Positions 1 through 7,400 of a stretch of 7,862 nucleotides of DNA are shown one piece after another (the first letter of the stretch is position 1; the number at the start of each line of letters is the position of its first letter). The position numbers and the translations under genes are program-made. The notes under the pieces are model-generated. The model had not been told where the DNA came from. It ran no database searches and worked only from the letters and a program-made list of their open reading frames with translations. Source of the stretch: an uncultured Oscillospiraceae bacterium (lineage in GTDB: Bacteria > Bacillota > Clostridia > Oscillospirales > Oscillospiraceae); contig CAAEDD010000143.1 in NCBI GenBank assembly GCA_900754515.1, positions 1-7,862 on the forward strand, given 5' to 3'.

Positions 1-307
1 ACATGACCGTAGTGGCCAGAGCCATGGCTGTGTTCTGGCTGCTGCCCATGCCGTAGAACAGCGCCGCCAGAACAGGCGTAGCAATAACATAGAGCTGATT
101 GCCGAAAACATAGGCAAAGGGAAAAAGGCTCTTCCCCTCCCACATCAGCCGGGCCACCAGTGTATCGGCATACATGTCCGGCTCACAGAAGTAAGTAAAG
201 CACTTAAAATTTATAAGGGCAAAAACAGCGAAGAAGCAGAGTATTACCCCTATGGTCAGCCCAGTCAGCAGTTTTTCCGCCCCTGGGCTTCTGTCGCGAA
301 AAATCAT
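1..307 (-). CDS. Multi-pass membrane protein, N-terminal part, possibly GT-C-type glycosyltransferase (partial)
   Basis: Reverse-strand reading frame of 102 visible codons starting at ATG 307-305 and running off the left edge. An AGGAG ribosome binding site lies at 315-319, 7 bases upstream, and a good promoter lies behind it. The protein begins with a short charged stretch, then a hydrophobic helix (about residues 13-34). A putative outside loop follows with clustered acidic residues (E42, D44, D48; CEPDMYAD). Next come an aromatic-rich segment (YVFGNQLY, 66-73) and the start of a second hydrophobic stretch (about 74-86). One membrane helix followed by an acidic first loop is what GT-C polyprenyl-phosphate sugar transferases of the PMT/ArnT type show, so a transferase acting on lipid-linked sugars is possible. 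That is family-level inference from only the N-terminus; it could equally be another uncharacterised polytopic protein. The gene itself is well supported, the function is not. Confidence 0.8.
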   Translation of the reverse strand, partial: MIFRDRSPGAEKLLTGLTIGVILCFFAVFALINFKCFTYFCEPDMYADTLVARLMWEGKSLFPFAYVFGNQLYVIATPVLAALFYGMGSSQNTAMALATTVM

Positions 308-337
308 AGGCCGTCTCCTGAAAAACGTATCTGGTTA

Positions 338-366
338 ATGTTATCCCAAAACAGATTAAAAGTCAA
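338..366 (-). promoter_or_regulatory. Promoter of the leftward membrane protein gene
   Basis: On the reverse strand, TTGACT (366-361) is followed by a 17-base spacer and TAACAT (343-338). It lies 31 bases upstream of the start codon. The -35 matches the sigma-A consensus at 5 of 6 positions and the -10 at 4 of 6. It stands back to back with the ABC-F promoter, with 11 bases between the two -35 boxes. Confidence 0.65.
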
Positions 367-377
367 CATGCCCGGCC

Positions 378-406
378 TTGACAGTGCCATGGCTTTCACG
401 TATACT
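378..406 (+). promoter_or_regulatory. Sigma-A-type promoter of the ABC-F gene
   Basis: A perfect TTGACA (378-383), exactly 17 bases of spacer, and TATACT (401-406, 5 of 6 to consensus). Transcription would begin near 413, leaving a leader of about 33 bases. This promoter lies downstream of an in-frame ATG at 338, so it decides that translation starts at 446. The short leader leaves no room for the long attenuator leaders found before some antibiotic-resistance ABC-F genes. Confidence 0.85.
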
Positions 407-445
407 TCAGCTGAGTCTAAAACAACAATTGAAACGGAGTTAATC

Positions 446-2050
446 ATGTTATCTGTCAACGACCTGTCAATGCAGTTCGGCTCTTCGGTGCTTTTTTCCC
501 GGGTGGATCTGCAATTCACCCCCGGCAACTGCTACGGCATCATCGGCGCCAACGGTGCCGGAAAGTCCACATTCATAAAAATACTCTCCGGGGAACTGGA
601 ACCCACTTCCGGCAGTGTCACCCTGGCCCCCAAAAAACGTATGTCTGTTCTAAAGCAGAACCAGAATATGTACGACGCTTACCCGGTTTTGGACACCGTC
701 ATCATGGGCAACCAGCGTCTTTACGACTGCGGGAAGGAAAAAGACGCCATTTATGACAAGGAGGACTTCAGCGACGAGGACGGCATCAGGGCCGCAGAGC
801 TGGAGGAGGAGTTTGCTGAGCTGGGAGGCTGGGAGGCCGAAAGTGATGCAGGCCGCATTCTCCAGGGGCTGGGAGTGGACGTGAGCCTGCACCAGACTCT
901 CATGGCCGACATGGACCCACGTCTCAAGGTAAAGGTGCTGCTGGCCCAGGCTCTCTTCGGCCACCCGGACGTGGTTCTGCTGGATGAGCCCACCAACAAC
1001 CTGGATCTGGCTTCCGTGGTGTGGCTGGAGGACTTCCTCATGGACTATGAGGGCACGGTGCTGGTGGTCAGCCATGACCGTTACTTTCTCAACAACGTCT
1101 GCACCCACATTGTGGATATAGACTACGGCAAGATAAAGATGTACGTTGGCAACTACGACTTCTGGTACGAGTCCAGCCAGCTTGTCCAGAAGCTGATAAA
1201 GGACCAGAACAAGAAAGCGGAGCAGAAAATTCAGGAATTGCAGACCTTTATCGCCCGCTTCTCCGCCAACAAGTCCAAGTCCCGCCAGGCTACCTCCCGG
1301 CGGAAACTTCTTGAGAAGATCACCGTGGAGGAGCTGCCCGCTTCCGGTCACCGCTACCCCTGGGTAGGCTTCAAGGCCGAGCGGGAGCCGGGAAAAGACC
1401 GGCTCTTTGTCACTGAGGTGAGCAAGACCGTGGACGGCGTGAAGCTTCTCAACAATGTAAGCTTCATCGTGGGCAAGGATGACAAGATTGCCGTCGTGGG
1501 TAAGAACGAGCTGGCCGTAACCATGCTGTACAAGATTCTTATGGGCGAGGAGGAGCCGGACAGCGGCAGTGTCAAGTGGGGTGCCTCCATCACTCCCTCC
1601 TACTTTCCCAAGGACCACAACAGCTACTTTGAGGGCTGTGACTTTGACCTTATCGAATGGATGCGCCAGTTCTCCGAGGACAAGCGGGAGAGCTATCTGC
1701 GCACTTTTCTGGGCCGGATGCTTTTCTCCGGGGATGATGTGTACAAGCAGGTGAAGGTGCTTTCAGGCGGCGAGAAAGTCCGGTGCATGCTCAGCCGCAT
1801 GATGCTCTCCGGGGCCAACTTCCTGGTGCTGGACCAGCCTACCAATCATCTGGATCTGGAAAGTATAGCTGCCCTCAATAACGGTCTTGAAGCCTTTAAA
1901 TACAACATCATATTCTCCTGCCACGACCACCAGCTGACCCAGACTGTGGCCAACCGCATCATAGAGATTACCGATGACGGGATCATTGACCGCAAATGTA
2001 CCTATGATGAGTATATGAACATCAGCCAGTTGGAAAGCCCGCGGAGCTGA
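446..2050 (+). CDS. ABC-F family ATPase, YkpA/YbiT type, with degenerate second nucleotide site
   Basis: 534-residue soluble protein with two ABC domains and no membrane segment, the usual size for this ABC-F branch; members act on ribosomes (family knowledge). Start ATG 446 follows CGGAG (435-439) by 6 bases and lies downstream of the promoter; the in-frame ATG at 338 lies upstream of it. NBD1 has an intact Walker A (GANGAGKST, 34-42), Walker B with catalytic Glu (VVLLDEPTNNLD, 176-187) and switch His210, but its signature region (about 155-170, MDPRLKVKVLLAQAL) is not LSGG. The charged linker (about 240-315) holds KSRQATSRRK (278-287), as in YbiT. NBD2 has a perfect LSGGEK (439-444) and His493, but Walker A is GKNELAVTM (352-360), lacking the Lys, and the catalytic Glu is Gln (LDQPTNHLD, 462-470). 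One composite site should therefore hydrolyse ATP and the other probably only binds it or is inert. Housekeeping translation factor is more likely than antibiotic resistance, but target drugs cannot be read from sequence. Confidence 0.95.
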   Translation: MLSVNDLSMQFGSSVLFSRVDLQFTPGNCYGIIGANGAGKSTFIKILSGELEPTSGSVTLAPKKRMSVLKQNQNMYDAYPVLDTVIMGNQRLYDCGKEKDAIYDKEDFSDEDGIRAAELEEEFAELGGWEAESDAGRILQGLGVDVSLHQTLMADMDPRLKVKVLLAQALFGHPDVVLLDEPTNNLDLASVVWLEDFLMDYEGTVLVVSHDRYFLNNVCTHIVDIDYGKIKMYVGNYDFWYESSQLVQKLIKDQNKKAEQKIQELQTFIARFSANKSKSRQATSRRKLLEKITVEELPASGHRYPWVGFKAEREPGKDRLFVTEVSKTVDGVKLLNNVSFIVGKDDKIAVVGKNELAVTMLYKILMGEEEPDSGSVKWGASITPSYFPKDHNSYFEGCDFDLIEWMRQFSEDKRESYLRTFLGRMLFSGDDVYKQVKVLSGGEKVRCMLSRMMLSGANFLVLDQPTNHLDLESIAALNNGLEAFKYNIIFSCHDHQLTQTVANRIIEITDDGIIDRKCTYDEYMNISQLESPRS

Positions 2051-2104
2051 AAATAAATTCTCAGTCTTATATTCTCCCCGTTTTCCCCTCTGGACTATTT
2101 TTAA

Positions 2105-2109
2105 AGGAG
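2105..2109 (+). promoter_or_regulatory. Ribosome binding site deciding the nitrilase start
   Basis: AGGAG lies 8 bases before ATG 2118. An in-frame GTG at 2112 would sit only 2 bases from it, too close to be used, so the protein is taken to start at 2118. Confidence 0.75.
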
Positions 2110-2117
2110 AGGTGCTT

Positions 2118-3035
2118 ATGAAAATTTCAAAGAATACCTGCCGTCTGGCCCTTGTGCAGGCCGAGCCCGTTCTCTTTGACAAGGCTGCCTGTGTGGAGAA
2201 GGCCCTGGACTATATCCGTCAGGCCGCAGATAAGGGTGCGGAGCTCATTGTGTTTCCGGAACTCTTTGTGCCCGGCTACCCTATAGGCATGAACTTCGGG
2301 TTTAGTATGGGCAAAAGGACGGCTCCGGGCAGAGTGGACTGGAAGCGCTACTATGACGCCTCTCTCACTGCCGGGGATGATGATTTTCTGCGCCTGTCCC
2401 AGGCCGCAAAAGAGGCAAAGGCCTATGTGAGTCTGGGCTTCTCTCAGCAGGACGAGCTGAGCGGGACCCTATACAACAGCAATGTTATTTTCTGTCCCGA
2501 CGGCACGTGGAAGGTCCACCGTAAGCTTAAGCCCACAGGCTCTGAGCGTCTGGTGTGGGGAGACGCCAACCGGGACTATTTCCCCGTGGTCTCCACGCCC
2601 TGGGGCCCCATAGGCAGTCTTATATGCTGGGAGAGCTATATGCCTTTGGCCAGAGTCGCCCTCTACCAGAAGGGCATTACAATCTACATTTCCCCCAACA
2701 CCAACGACAATCCCGAGTGGCAGGCCACCATCCAGCACATCGCCATTGAAGGCAAATGCTATTTTATAAACGCTGATATGCTTGTCAGGAAGTCCTCTTA
2801 CCCCACCGACCTGAAAACGGCAGAAGACCTGGAGAAGCTGCCCGACATGGTGTGCCGGGGCGGCAGCTGCATCATTGACCCCTTCGGCCACTATGTGACG
2901 GAGCCCATCTGGGACAGGGAGGCCCTTATAATGGCAGATCTGGATATGAGTCTGCCTATATCCTGCAAGATGGAACATGATGCTGTAGGCCACTACGCAA
3001 GGCCGGATGTGCTTGAGCTGATTGTCCACGAATAA
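2118..3035 (+). CDS. Nitrilase-branch carbon-nitrogen hydrolase
   Basis: Predicted cytoplasmic enzyme of 305 residues in the nitrilase superfamily, which hydrolyses nitriles or amides through a Glu-Lys-Cys triad. The triad is visible: E48 in VFPELFVPGYP, K136 in HRKLKPTGSER, and C170 in LICWESYMPLAR. A second conserved Glu is E143. CWExYMPLAR, HRKLKPTxxER and the C-terminal GHYARPDVLEL (291-301) match true nitrilases (EC 3.5.5.1 type) better than amidases or NAD synthetase domains. It is shorter than most characterised nitrilases (about 330-370 residues, from memory) and ends soon after the GHYxRPDV motif, so it lacks the C-terminal extension linked to helical oligomers in some members. It follows the ABC-F gene on the same strand after 67 bases with no clear terminator or strong promoter between them, so read-through from the ABC-F promoter is likely. 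The natural substrate is unknown; nitrile detoxification or cyanoalanine-type chemistry are possible. Confidence 0.93.
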   Translation: MKISKNTCRLALVQAEPVLFDKAACVEKALDYIRQAADKGAELIVFPELFVPGYPIGMNFGFSMGKRTAPGRVDWKRYYDASLTAGDDDFLRLSQAAKEAKAYVSLGFSQQDELSGTLYNSNVIFCPDGTWKVHRKLKPTGSERLVWGDANRDYFPVVSTPWGPIGSLICWESYMPLARVALYQKGITIYISPNTNDNPEWQATIQHIAIEGKCYFINADMLVRKSSYPTDLKTAEDLEKLPDMVCRGGSCIIDPFGHYVTEPIWDREALIMADLDMSLPISCKMEHDAVGHYARPDVLELIVHE

Positions 3036-3046
3036 GCCGTACAATG

Positions 3047-3093
3047 CAAAAAGAGACCGTGTCCGCATAATCAACGGACACGGTCTCTTTTTG
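3047..3093. terminator. Bidirectional intrinsic terminator between convergent genes
   Basis: A perfect 19-base inverted repeat (3047-3065 with 3075-3093) encloses a 9-base loop. The core GAGACCGTGTCCG is flanked by A5 on the left and T5 on the right, so the RNA from either strand ends its hairpin in a U run. It lies 12 bases after the nitrilase stop and 16 bases after the stop of the convergent lipoprotein gene, and can serve both. Confidence 0.92.
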
Positions 3094-3108
3094 TCTTTAA
3101 CAGACTCC

Positions 3109-3783
3109 TCAGTTCATTTTAAAAGTCTCTATGGCCATTTTCAGTATGGCGTCTGCATCTTCGCTGGCATCTACCAGAGCCGTGGAATTATATACCACAA
3201 CGTCGCCGGACTCCAGGTTTTCCCCATAGTAGGCACAAATCACAGTTCCGCCGGCCTCTTCATCCTCATAGGTATAGTAGAAATAGTAGATATCCCTATC
3301 ACCGTAAGGGATGTTCTCAGGCTCACCGGGGGCGGTCTCAATTGACCCTTCCAGTTCTATCTGTATACCGGCAGCAACGTCCTTCAGATAATCAACAGCA
3401 TTGGTGCCGGAAATAAGAGAAACAGAGCAGAAAGGCAGGCTGGTATCCCCGGCAGCGTAAATCATGGCGTTATCCGCAGGATTGGACACAGCAATATACT
3501 TCTGGTCATACTGGAAGCTGAAGCCCTTGCTCATGCTGGTAAAGGTCAAGAGCCCGTCTGCATCGGCAGTAGGCACAGGAGTGGCGGAGGGCAGCAGATT
3601 CTCCGGGCTGGGGCTGGGACTGGGCTGAGTATCGTTCTGAGCGGTGTCAAGGGAAATGTCGGCGGCAGGTGTCTCCGTTGCGGCGGGGGCCTCCTCGCTG
3701 CATGCAGACAAGCTCAGCAGCATAAACGCGGCCAGAACCAGTGCAGCTATCGTAAGCAAACGACGTAAATTCATTTTCATCAT
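3109..3783 (-). CDS. Secreted lipoprotein with Pro/Ser/Thr linker and small globular domain, function unknown
   Basis: 224-residue protein with a classic lipoprotein signal: basic MMKMNLRR, a hydrophobic core (about 9-25), and lipobox LSAC with lipidated C28. After it comes a low-complexity tether rich in Ala, Thr, Pro and Ser (about 30-75, including PSPSPSP). A globular domain of about 145 residues follows (77-224), beginning LLTFTSMSKGFSFQYD, alternating beta-strand-like, with aromatic YYFYYTYEDEE around 167-177. The F-x-Y start resembles PsbP/Mog1-like lipoproteins, but I cannot confirm this. ATG 3783 lies 5 bases from GAGG (3792-3789) and a second ATG at 3780 lies 8 bases away; either could be used. 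It has its own strong promoter and is convergent with the nitrilase gene and divergent from the BlaI-like gene. It may be part of the neighbouring signalling system or an unrelated envelope protein. Confidence 0.88.
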   Translation of the reverse strand: MMKMNLRRLLTIAALVLAAFMLLSLSACSEEAPAATETPAADISLDTAQNDTQPSPSPSPENLLPSATPVPTADADGLLTFTSMSKGFSFQYDQKYIAVSNPADNAMIYAAGDTSLPFCSVSLISGTNAVDYLKDVAAGIQIELEGSIETAPGEPENIPYGDRDIYYFYYTYEDEEAGGTVICAYYGENLESGDVVVYNSTALVDASEDADAILKMAIETFKMN

Positions 3784-3842
3784 ATCTACCTCACAAGTAA
3801 GACTTATGTATTTCCTGTAGTTATGGGTATATACAGATAAAT

Positions 3843-3871
3843 ATAATATACTAACGAGGCAGATTTGTCAA
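3843..3871 (-). promoter_or_regulatory. Sigma-A-type promoter of the lipoprotein gene
   Basis: On the reverse strand, a perfect TTGACA (3871-3866), a 17-base spacer and TATTAT (3848-3843, 5 of 6). The predicted leader before ATG 3783 is roughly 50 bases. The proposed BlaI-type operators begin 70 bases behind this -35 box, so direct repression from them is not obvious. Confidence 0.8.
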
Positions 3872-3940
3872 ATTTACCCGAAGCCCGTCTGTGAATTCAT
3901 TATTAAGTTTTCTTAAGTTGCGCTGTTTTTCGGAAACTGT

Positions 3941-3958
3941 AGTTGACATTTGTAGACT
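3941..3958. promoter_or_regulatory. Candidate BlaI-type operator 1, over the -35
   Basis: The 18-base imperfect dyad AGTTGACATTTGTAGACT has outer arms AGT/ACT and inner arms ACA/TGT. It contains GACATTTGTA, one base away from the TACAnnTGTA core described for MecI/BlaI/CopY repressors. It covers the -35 box, so binding would block RNA polymerase. It matches the downstream dyad at 13 of 18 positions. Confidence 0.55.
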
Positions 3959-3971
3959 CTGATGTTATCCT
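3943..3971 (+). promoter_or_regulatory. Promoter of the BlaI-like/BlaR1-like operon
   Basis: Perfect TTGACA (3943-3948), 17-base spacer, and TATCCT (3966-3971, 4 of 6 to consensus). Transcription should start near 3978, giving a leader of about 75 bases before ATG 4053. The -35 lies inside one candidate repressor dyad and the start point at the edge of another. Confidence 0.8.
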
Positions 3972-3977
3972 GTACTC

Positions 3978-3995
3978 AGATGACGTACGTAGTCT
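3978..3995. promoter_or_regulatory. Candidate BlaI-type operator 2, at the transcription start
   Basis: The 18-base imperfect dyad AGATGACGTACGTAGTCT has perfect inner arms ACGT/ACGT and outer arms AGA/TCT. Aligned to operator 1 it shares 13 of 18 bases, notably TGAC and GTAG at the same offsets. It starts 37 bases after operator 1, at the predicted transcription start. Paired dyads around the promoter are known for bla operons. Confidence 0.5.
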
Positions 3996-3997
3996 CT

Positions 3998-4023
3998 CAG
4001 GCCGTGAAGTGCACCGCGGCCTG
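3998..4023 (+). other. Leader hairpin before the BlaI-like gene
   Basis: CAGGCC (3998-4003) pairs with GGCCTG (4018-4023), and G4004 with C4017 extends the stem to 7 pairs around a loop of about 12 bases. No U run follows, so it is not an intrinsic terminator. It ends 17 bases before the GGAGG ribosome binding site and could stabilise the leader. Function unknown. Confidence 0.35.
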
Positions 4024-4040
4024 TGAATGTGCATTTTCAT

Positions 4041-4045
4041 GGAGG
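4041..4045 (+). promoter_or_regulatory. Ribosome binding site deciding the BlaI-like start
   Basis: GGAGG lies 7 bases before ATG 4053. The in-frame GTG at 4023 lies upstream of this site and within the leader hairpin, so the shorter protein is chosen. Confidence 0.8.
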
Positions 4046-4052
4046 AGCTCTG

Positions 4053-4433
4053 ATGGAACATTTGGCCGAAAAGATAAGCGACAGCGAGCTGGAAGTAATG
4101 CGGGTGCTGTGGGACGCGGGGACGCCCCTGCCCATCAGCGATATACGCATAGCCCTGCACCAGCGAAAAGGCTGGGAACCCACCACGGTAAAGACCCTGG
4201 TGAACCGGCTGCTGAGCAAAGAAGTACTCTCTCAGGAGAAGCGCAATGTGTTTTATTACCGCCCCCTCATAAGTCAGGCGGAGTATAACCAATGGGCCAC
4301 AAATCAGCTCATTGACAAGCTCTACCGCGGCAGCGCCAGGAATCTTGTGGCAGCCCTGGTGAATTCCGACAGTCTAAGCAAAGGCGATATTCAGGAGCTG
4401 AGGGACTTTTTCAGAATGGAGGATGAGAAATGA
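4053..4433 (+). CDS. BlaI/MecI/CopY-family transcriptional repressor
   Basis: 126-residue cytoplasmic DNA-binding protein, the standard length for BlaI/MecI. The N-terminal winged helix-turn-helix spans about residues 8-72: ISDSELEVMRVLWDAG opens helix 1, WEPTTVKTLVNRLLSKE (41-57) is the recognition-helix region typical of the family, and NVFYYRPL (65-72) is the wing. The C-terminal half (about 75-120) is the expected helical dimerisation region. In bla/mec systems the partner sensor activates proteolysis of the repressor in its C-terminal half; the obvious Asn-Phe site known from Staphylococcus is not present (NLVAALVNS, 97-105), so the cut site here is unknown. The start at 4053 is set by GGAGG at 4041. 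The stop codon overlaps the start of the M56 gene (ATGA, 4430-4433), a sign of translational coupling. It probably represses its own operon through the two dyads upstream. Confidence in the family is high; the target list is unknown. Confidence 0.95.
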   Translation: MEHLAEKISDSELEVMRVLWDAGTPLPISDIRIALHQRKGWEPTTVKTLVNRLLSKEVLSQEKRNVFYYRPLISQAEYNQWATNQLIDKLYRGSARNLVAALVNSDSLSKGDIQELRDFFRMEDEK

Positions 4434-7400
4434 GCTCTTTGTTGCAGCTGGTGCTCTCCCTGTCCCTGGGCGGCAGTCTGCTGGCACTGCTGGTGCTGGG
4501 TCTAAGGCTGGTTTTGGGCCGCAGGCTTCCCAGCGCCTTCTATTACTATGCCTGGATGCTGGTGCTGCTGCGTCTGGTGTTTCCTCTCCCCGGCTTTCTG
4601 GGTTCAGGCCCGGAAACTGAAGTTTCTTCCTCCCCCGCCCCATCGTCTCAATACAGCTTCAGTGGCCCTTCCGTCAATGAGTCCAGGGAAGCGCGGGTGG
4701 GGGATCTGCCCATGGCTGAGGATGGCGGTGAGAATATTACATTCATAGATGAAGTATACTCCCCTCCCGCTTTCGTCGAGAGCAATGGCCAGGAAATCAG
4801 TCAGGTCCCGGCAGCAAAGCCCCGGCCCCTCCTCCCTTCCCTGGCCGCAGCCAGAGATGCGTTGTTTGATTTTGTAGGCAGCCTTATACGCACCCCCTCC
4901 TTTTGGCTATGGCTTTGGGCGGCAGGAGCGGCAGTCAGTCTGCTTTGGTATGTAGGCGGCTATCTTCTCTTCAGTCGTGCCCTTCGCCGCACTATGTGCC
5001 GCGCGTCTTTATTTGAACGTCAGCAGTTTCGCGAAGCAGGAGCACCCGTGCGCCTCAGGCTTTTCCGCAGCGGTGCCGTAGGTACTCCAATGCTTATGGG
5101 GCTTTTGCACCCTGTGCTTGTGCTGCCCGACCGCGACTATTCCCAGGAAATGCTCACCAACATTTTTCGTCACGAGCTTACCCATTATCGCCGTGGCGAT
5201 CTGATATTCAAGTGGTTTGCGGTGCTGGTCTCCGCCATCCACTGGTTCAATCCGATAGTACATATAGTTCGCCGGGAACTGGACAGATCCTGCGAAATGA
5301 GCTGCGACGAAAAGCTTTTGCGCCATATGGACAGCAGAAGCAAGCGCAGCTATGGGGAGACGCTTCTCTCCCTTGCGGCGGCCGGTTCTCTTCCCCGGCG
5401 CTTGGTGGCCACCACCTTTGCCACCGAGAAACGCAATCTCAGAGAAAGGTTGGAACAGATAATGAAATACAGACCAATGAGCCGGGCAGGTCTGGCTCTG
5501 CTGCTGGCAGCTACCCTGCTGCTGTGCGGCTGCGCCGGGGCTCTGGGTCCGAATAGCGGCCAGGAGTCCGAGCCCTCTACAGATACATCAGGTAGTACTG
5601 CTCCGGCGGAAAGCTCCGCTCCCTCCCCAAGTCCCATACCCACTCCGGAACCCCGCAGCGTCACCGTGTCCACGGTGGACGAGCTGCTCTCTGCCATCGG
5701 CCCCAACACCACCATCACCCTCACCGAAGGACTCTACGACCTTTCCCAGGCTTCCGACTACGGCGTGGCCCATGAGGACGGCTACTACAGCTGGGTTGAC
5801 AGCTTTGACGGCCCCGAGCTGGTCATAAGCCGTCTCTCCGGTCTCAGTCTTATTGGCGAAGGTGAGGTCACCATCTCCGCCACTCCCCGCTATGCCGACG
5901 TACTCAGCTTCGCCAGCTGCACCGACATCTGCCTGGCCGGGCTTACCCTGGGCCACACTGAGGAAGAGGGCCAGTGTGTCGGCGGCGTGGTAGACCTGAT
6001 GGCGGTGGACTCCGCCATAATCAGCCAGTGCAAACTTTTCGGCTGCGGCGTTATGGGCGTGAGATCCGAGGACTCTACCGGTATCCAGGTGGTGGAGAGC
6101 GAGATATACGACTGCAGCTACTCCGCCGCCCAGATATACACCAGCTTCAACGTGGTTTTCAATAACTGTAAGATATACGACAACGAGACATTCTCTTCCC
6201 TCTTCTACTTCAACAACAGTGAAGCCTGCGCCGTGATAAACTGTGATATCAGCGGCAACTCCTCCCCTGTAGTGCTGGACGTGAGCTACAGCCCGAACAT
6301 CTACTTTGCCGGAAACATTGTGGAAGACAATCCCCTCAGCGACGGCATGTTCTTCATCGCCGGCTCTGAGGTCACAGTGGAGGGCTGCTCCTTCAGTGGC
6401 AACGGCGGCGCCTGGTACGCCTCCCGCTCCATGAGGGCGCCTGAAAATAAGTCCCGCTGCCCGGTGGACTCCCAGGGCAATGAGCTGAGCGAGAGCCAGC
6501 TCCAGTCCATGGAGCACTTTACCGTAAGCGGCTGGGAGCCCAAGACGCCGGACTCCATCAGCCTGCCCGTGAGTGAGGACGGATACATACACGTCTCCAC
6601 CGTGGACGAGTTCCTGGCGGCCATAGGGCCCAACAGCTCCATCTATCTGGAGGACGGGGTATATGAGCTCAGCAGCGCCTCCAGCTACGGCGGCTACGGC
6701 AGCCAGTACTATGTGTGGAAGGACACCGGGGTGGACGGGTCTCAGCTGGTCATCTGCAACCTACGGGGCCTGAGCATCACCGGCGGCGGGGCCGACAAAG
6801 TAACAATTTCCGCCGAACCCCGTTACGCCGAAGTTCTGGCCTTCAGTAACTGCCGGGATATAGAGCTCTCCGGCTTTACCGCAGGCCATGCCCAGGAGCC
6901 TGGATATTGTGTGGGCGGCGTGCTCTACTTCAATGAGTCCTCCAATGTGAAGGTCGGCGGCTGCTCCCTCTACGGCTGCGGTGTCTGGGGCGTCACCGCT
7001 ATAGACAGCAGCGACATTTCCGTGAAGGACACGGAGATATACGACTGCAGCAGCGGCGACATCAACCTGTCCGGCTGCCGCAACGTCAGCTTTGAAAACT
7101 GCGATATCCATGGCAACGGCCTGAGACGGATAGTGAACAACTGCAGCAGTTCATTCATCGACGGGGAGCTTCTCTGCAGCTTCTCTCCTCCCAATCTTGC
7201 GGAGCTCGATTCTGTCCTCACCCAGGACGGCAAGACCGAAATTCCGGATGGCCTGCACATCACTTACACCTATATCCCCGTAATCCAGCTCTCCCTCCCT
7301 GCGGGCACTCCTATAGAGCTGGTCGCCTATGTTTTTGACACCGGTATTGGCACACCATCTTCCGGGGACGTGACTTGGTCCGTCAGTGACGAGAGCAAGC

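Noticed and set aside
338..445. N-terminal extension of the ABC-F protein by 36 residues
   Set aside because: The extension lies across and upstream of a consensus promoter (378-406), and the family-typical N-terminus MLSVNDLSMQFG begins at 446 with its own ribosome binding site.
650..1618. Reverse-strand open frame of 322 codons opposite the ABC-F gene
   Set aside because: It lies entirely over the well-supported ABC-F coding sequence, its translation is low-complexity (Val/Leu/His/Gly rich) with no recognisable domain, and I noted no ribosome binding site.
2030..2059. Possible promoter TTGGAA-N18-TAAATT before the nitrilase gene
   Set aside because: The -35 is partly inside the ABC-F coding end, the spacer is 18 bases and the boxes match poorly. 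Read-through from the ABC-F promoter explains expression as well.
3815..3836. Inverted repeat CTGTA/TACAG near the lipoprotein transcription start
   Set aside because: Only 5-base arms with a 12-base gap, and in the opposite half-site order to the BlaI core. Likely chance.
3903..3916. Small inverted repeat TTAAG-N4-CTTAA upstream of the operon promoter
   Set aside because: Five weak A/T-rich pairs with no U run or link to either promoter.
5588..6592. Reverse-strand open frame of 334 codons opposite the beta-helix region
   Set aside because: The translation is Val/Ala/Gly/His rich, typical of an antisense shadow of a GC-rich gene. The forward frame has clear domain repeats.
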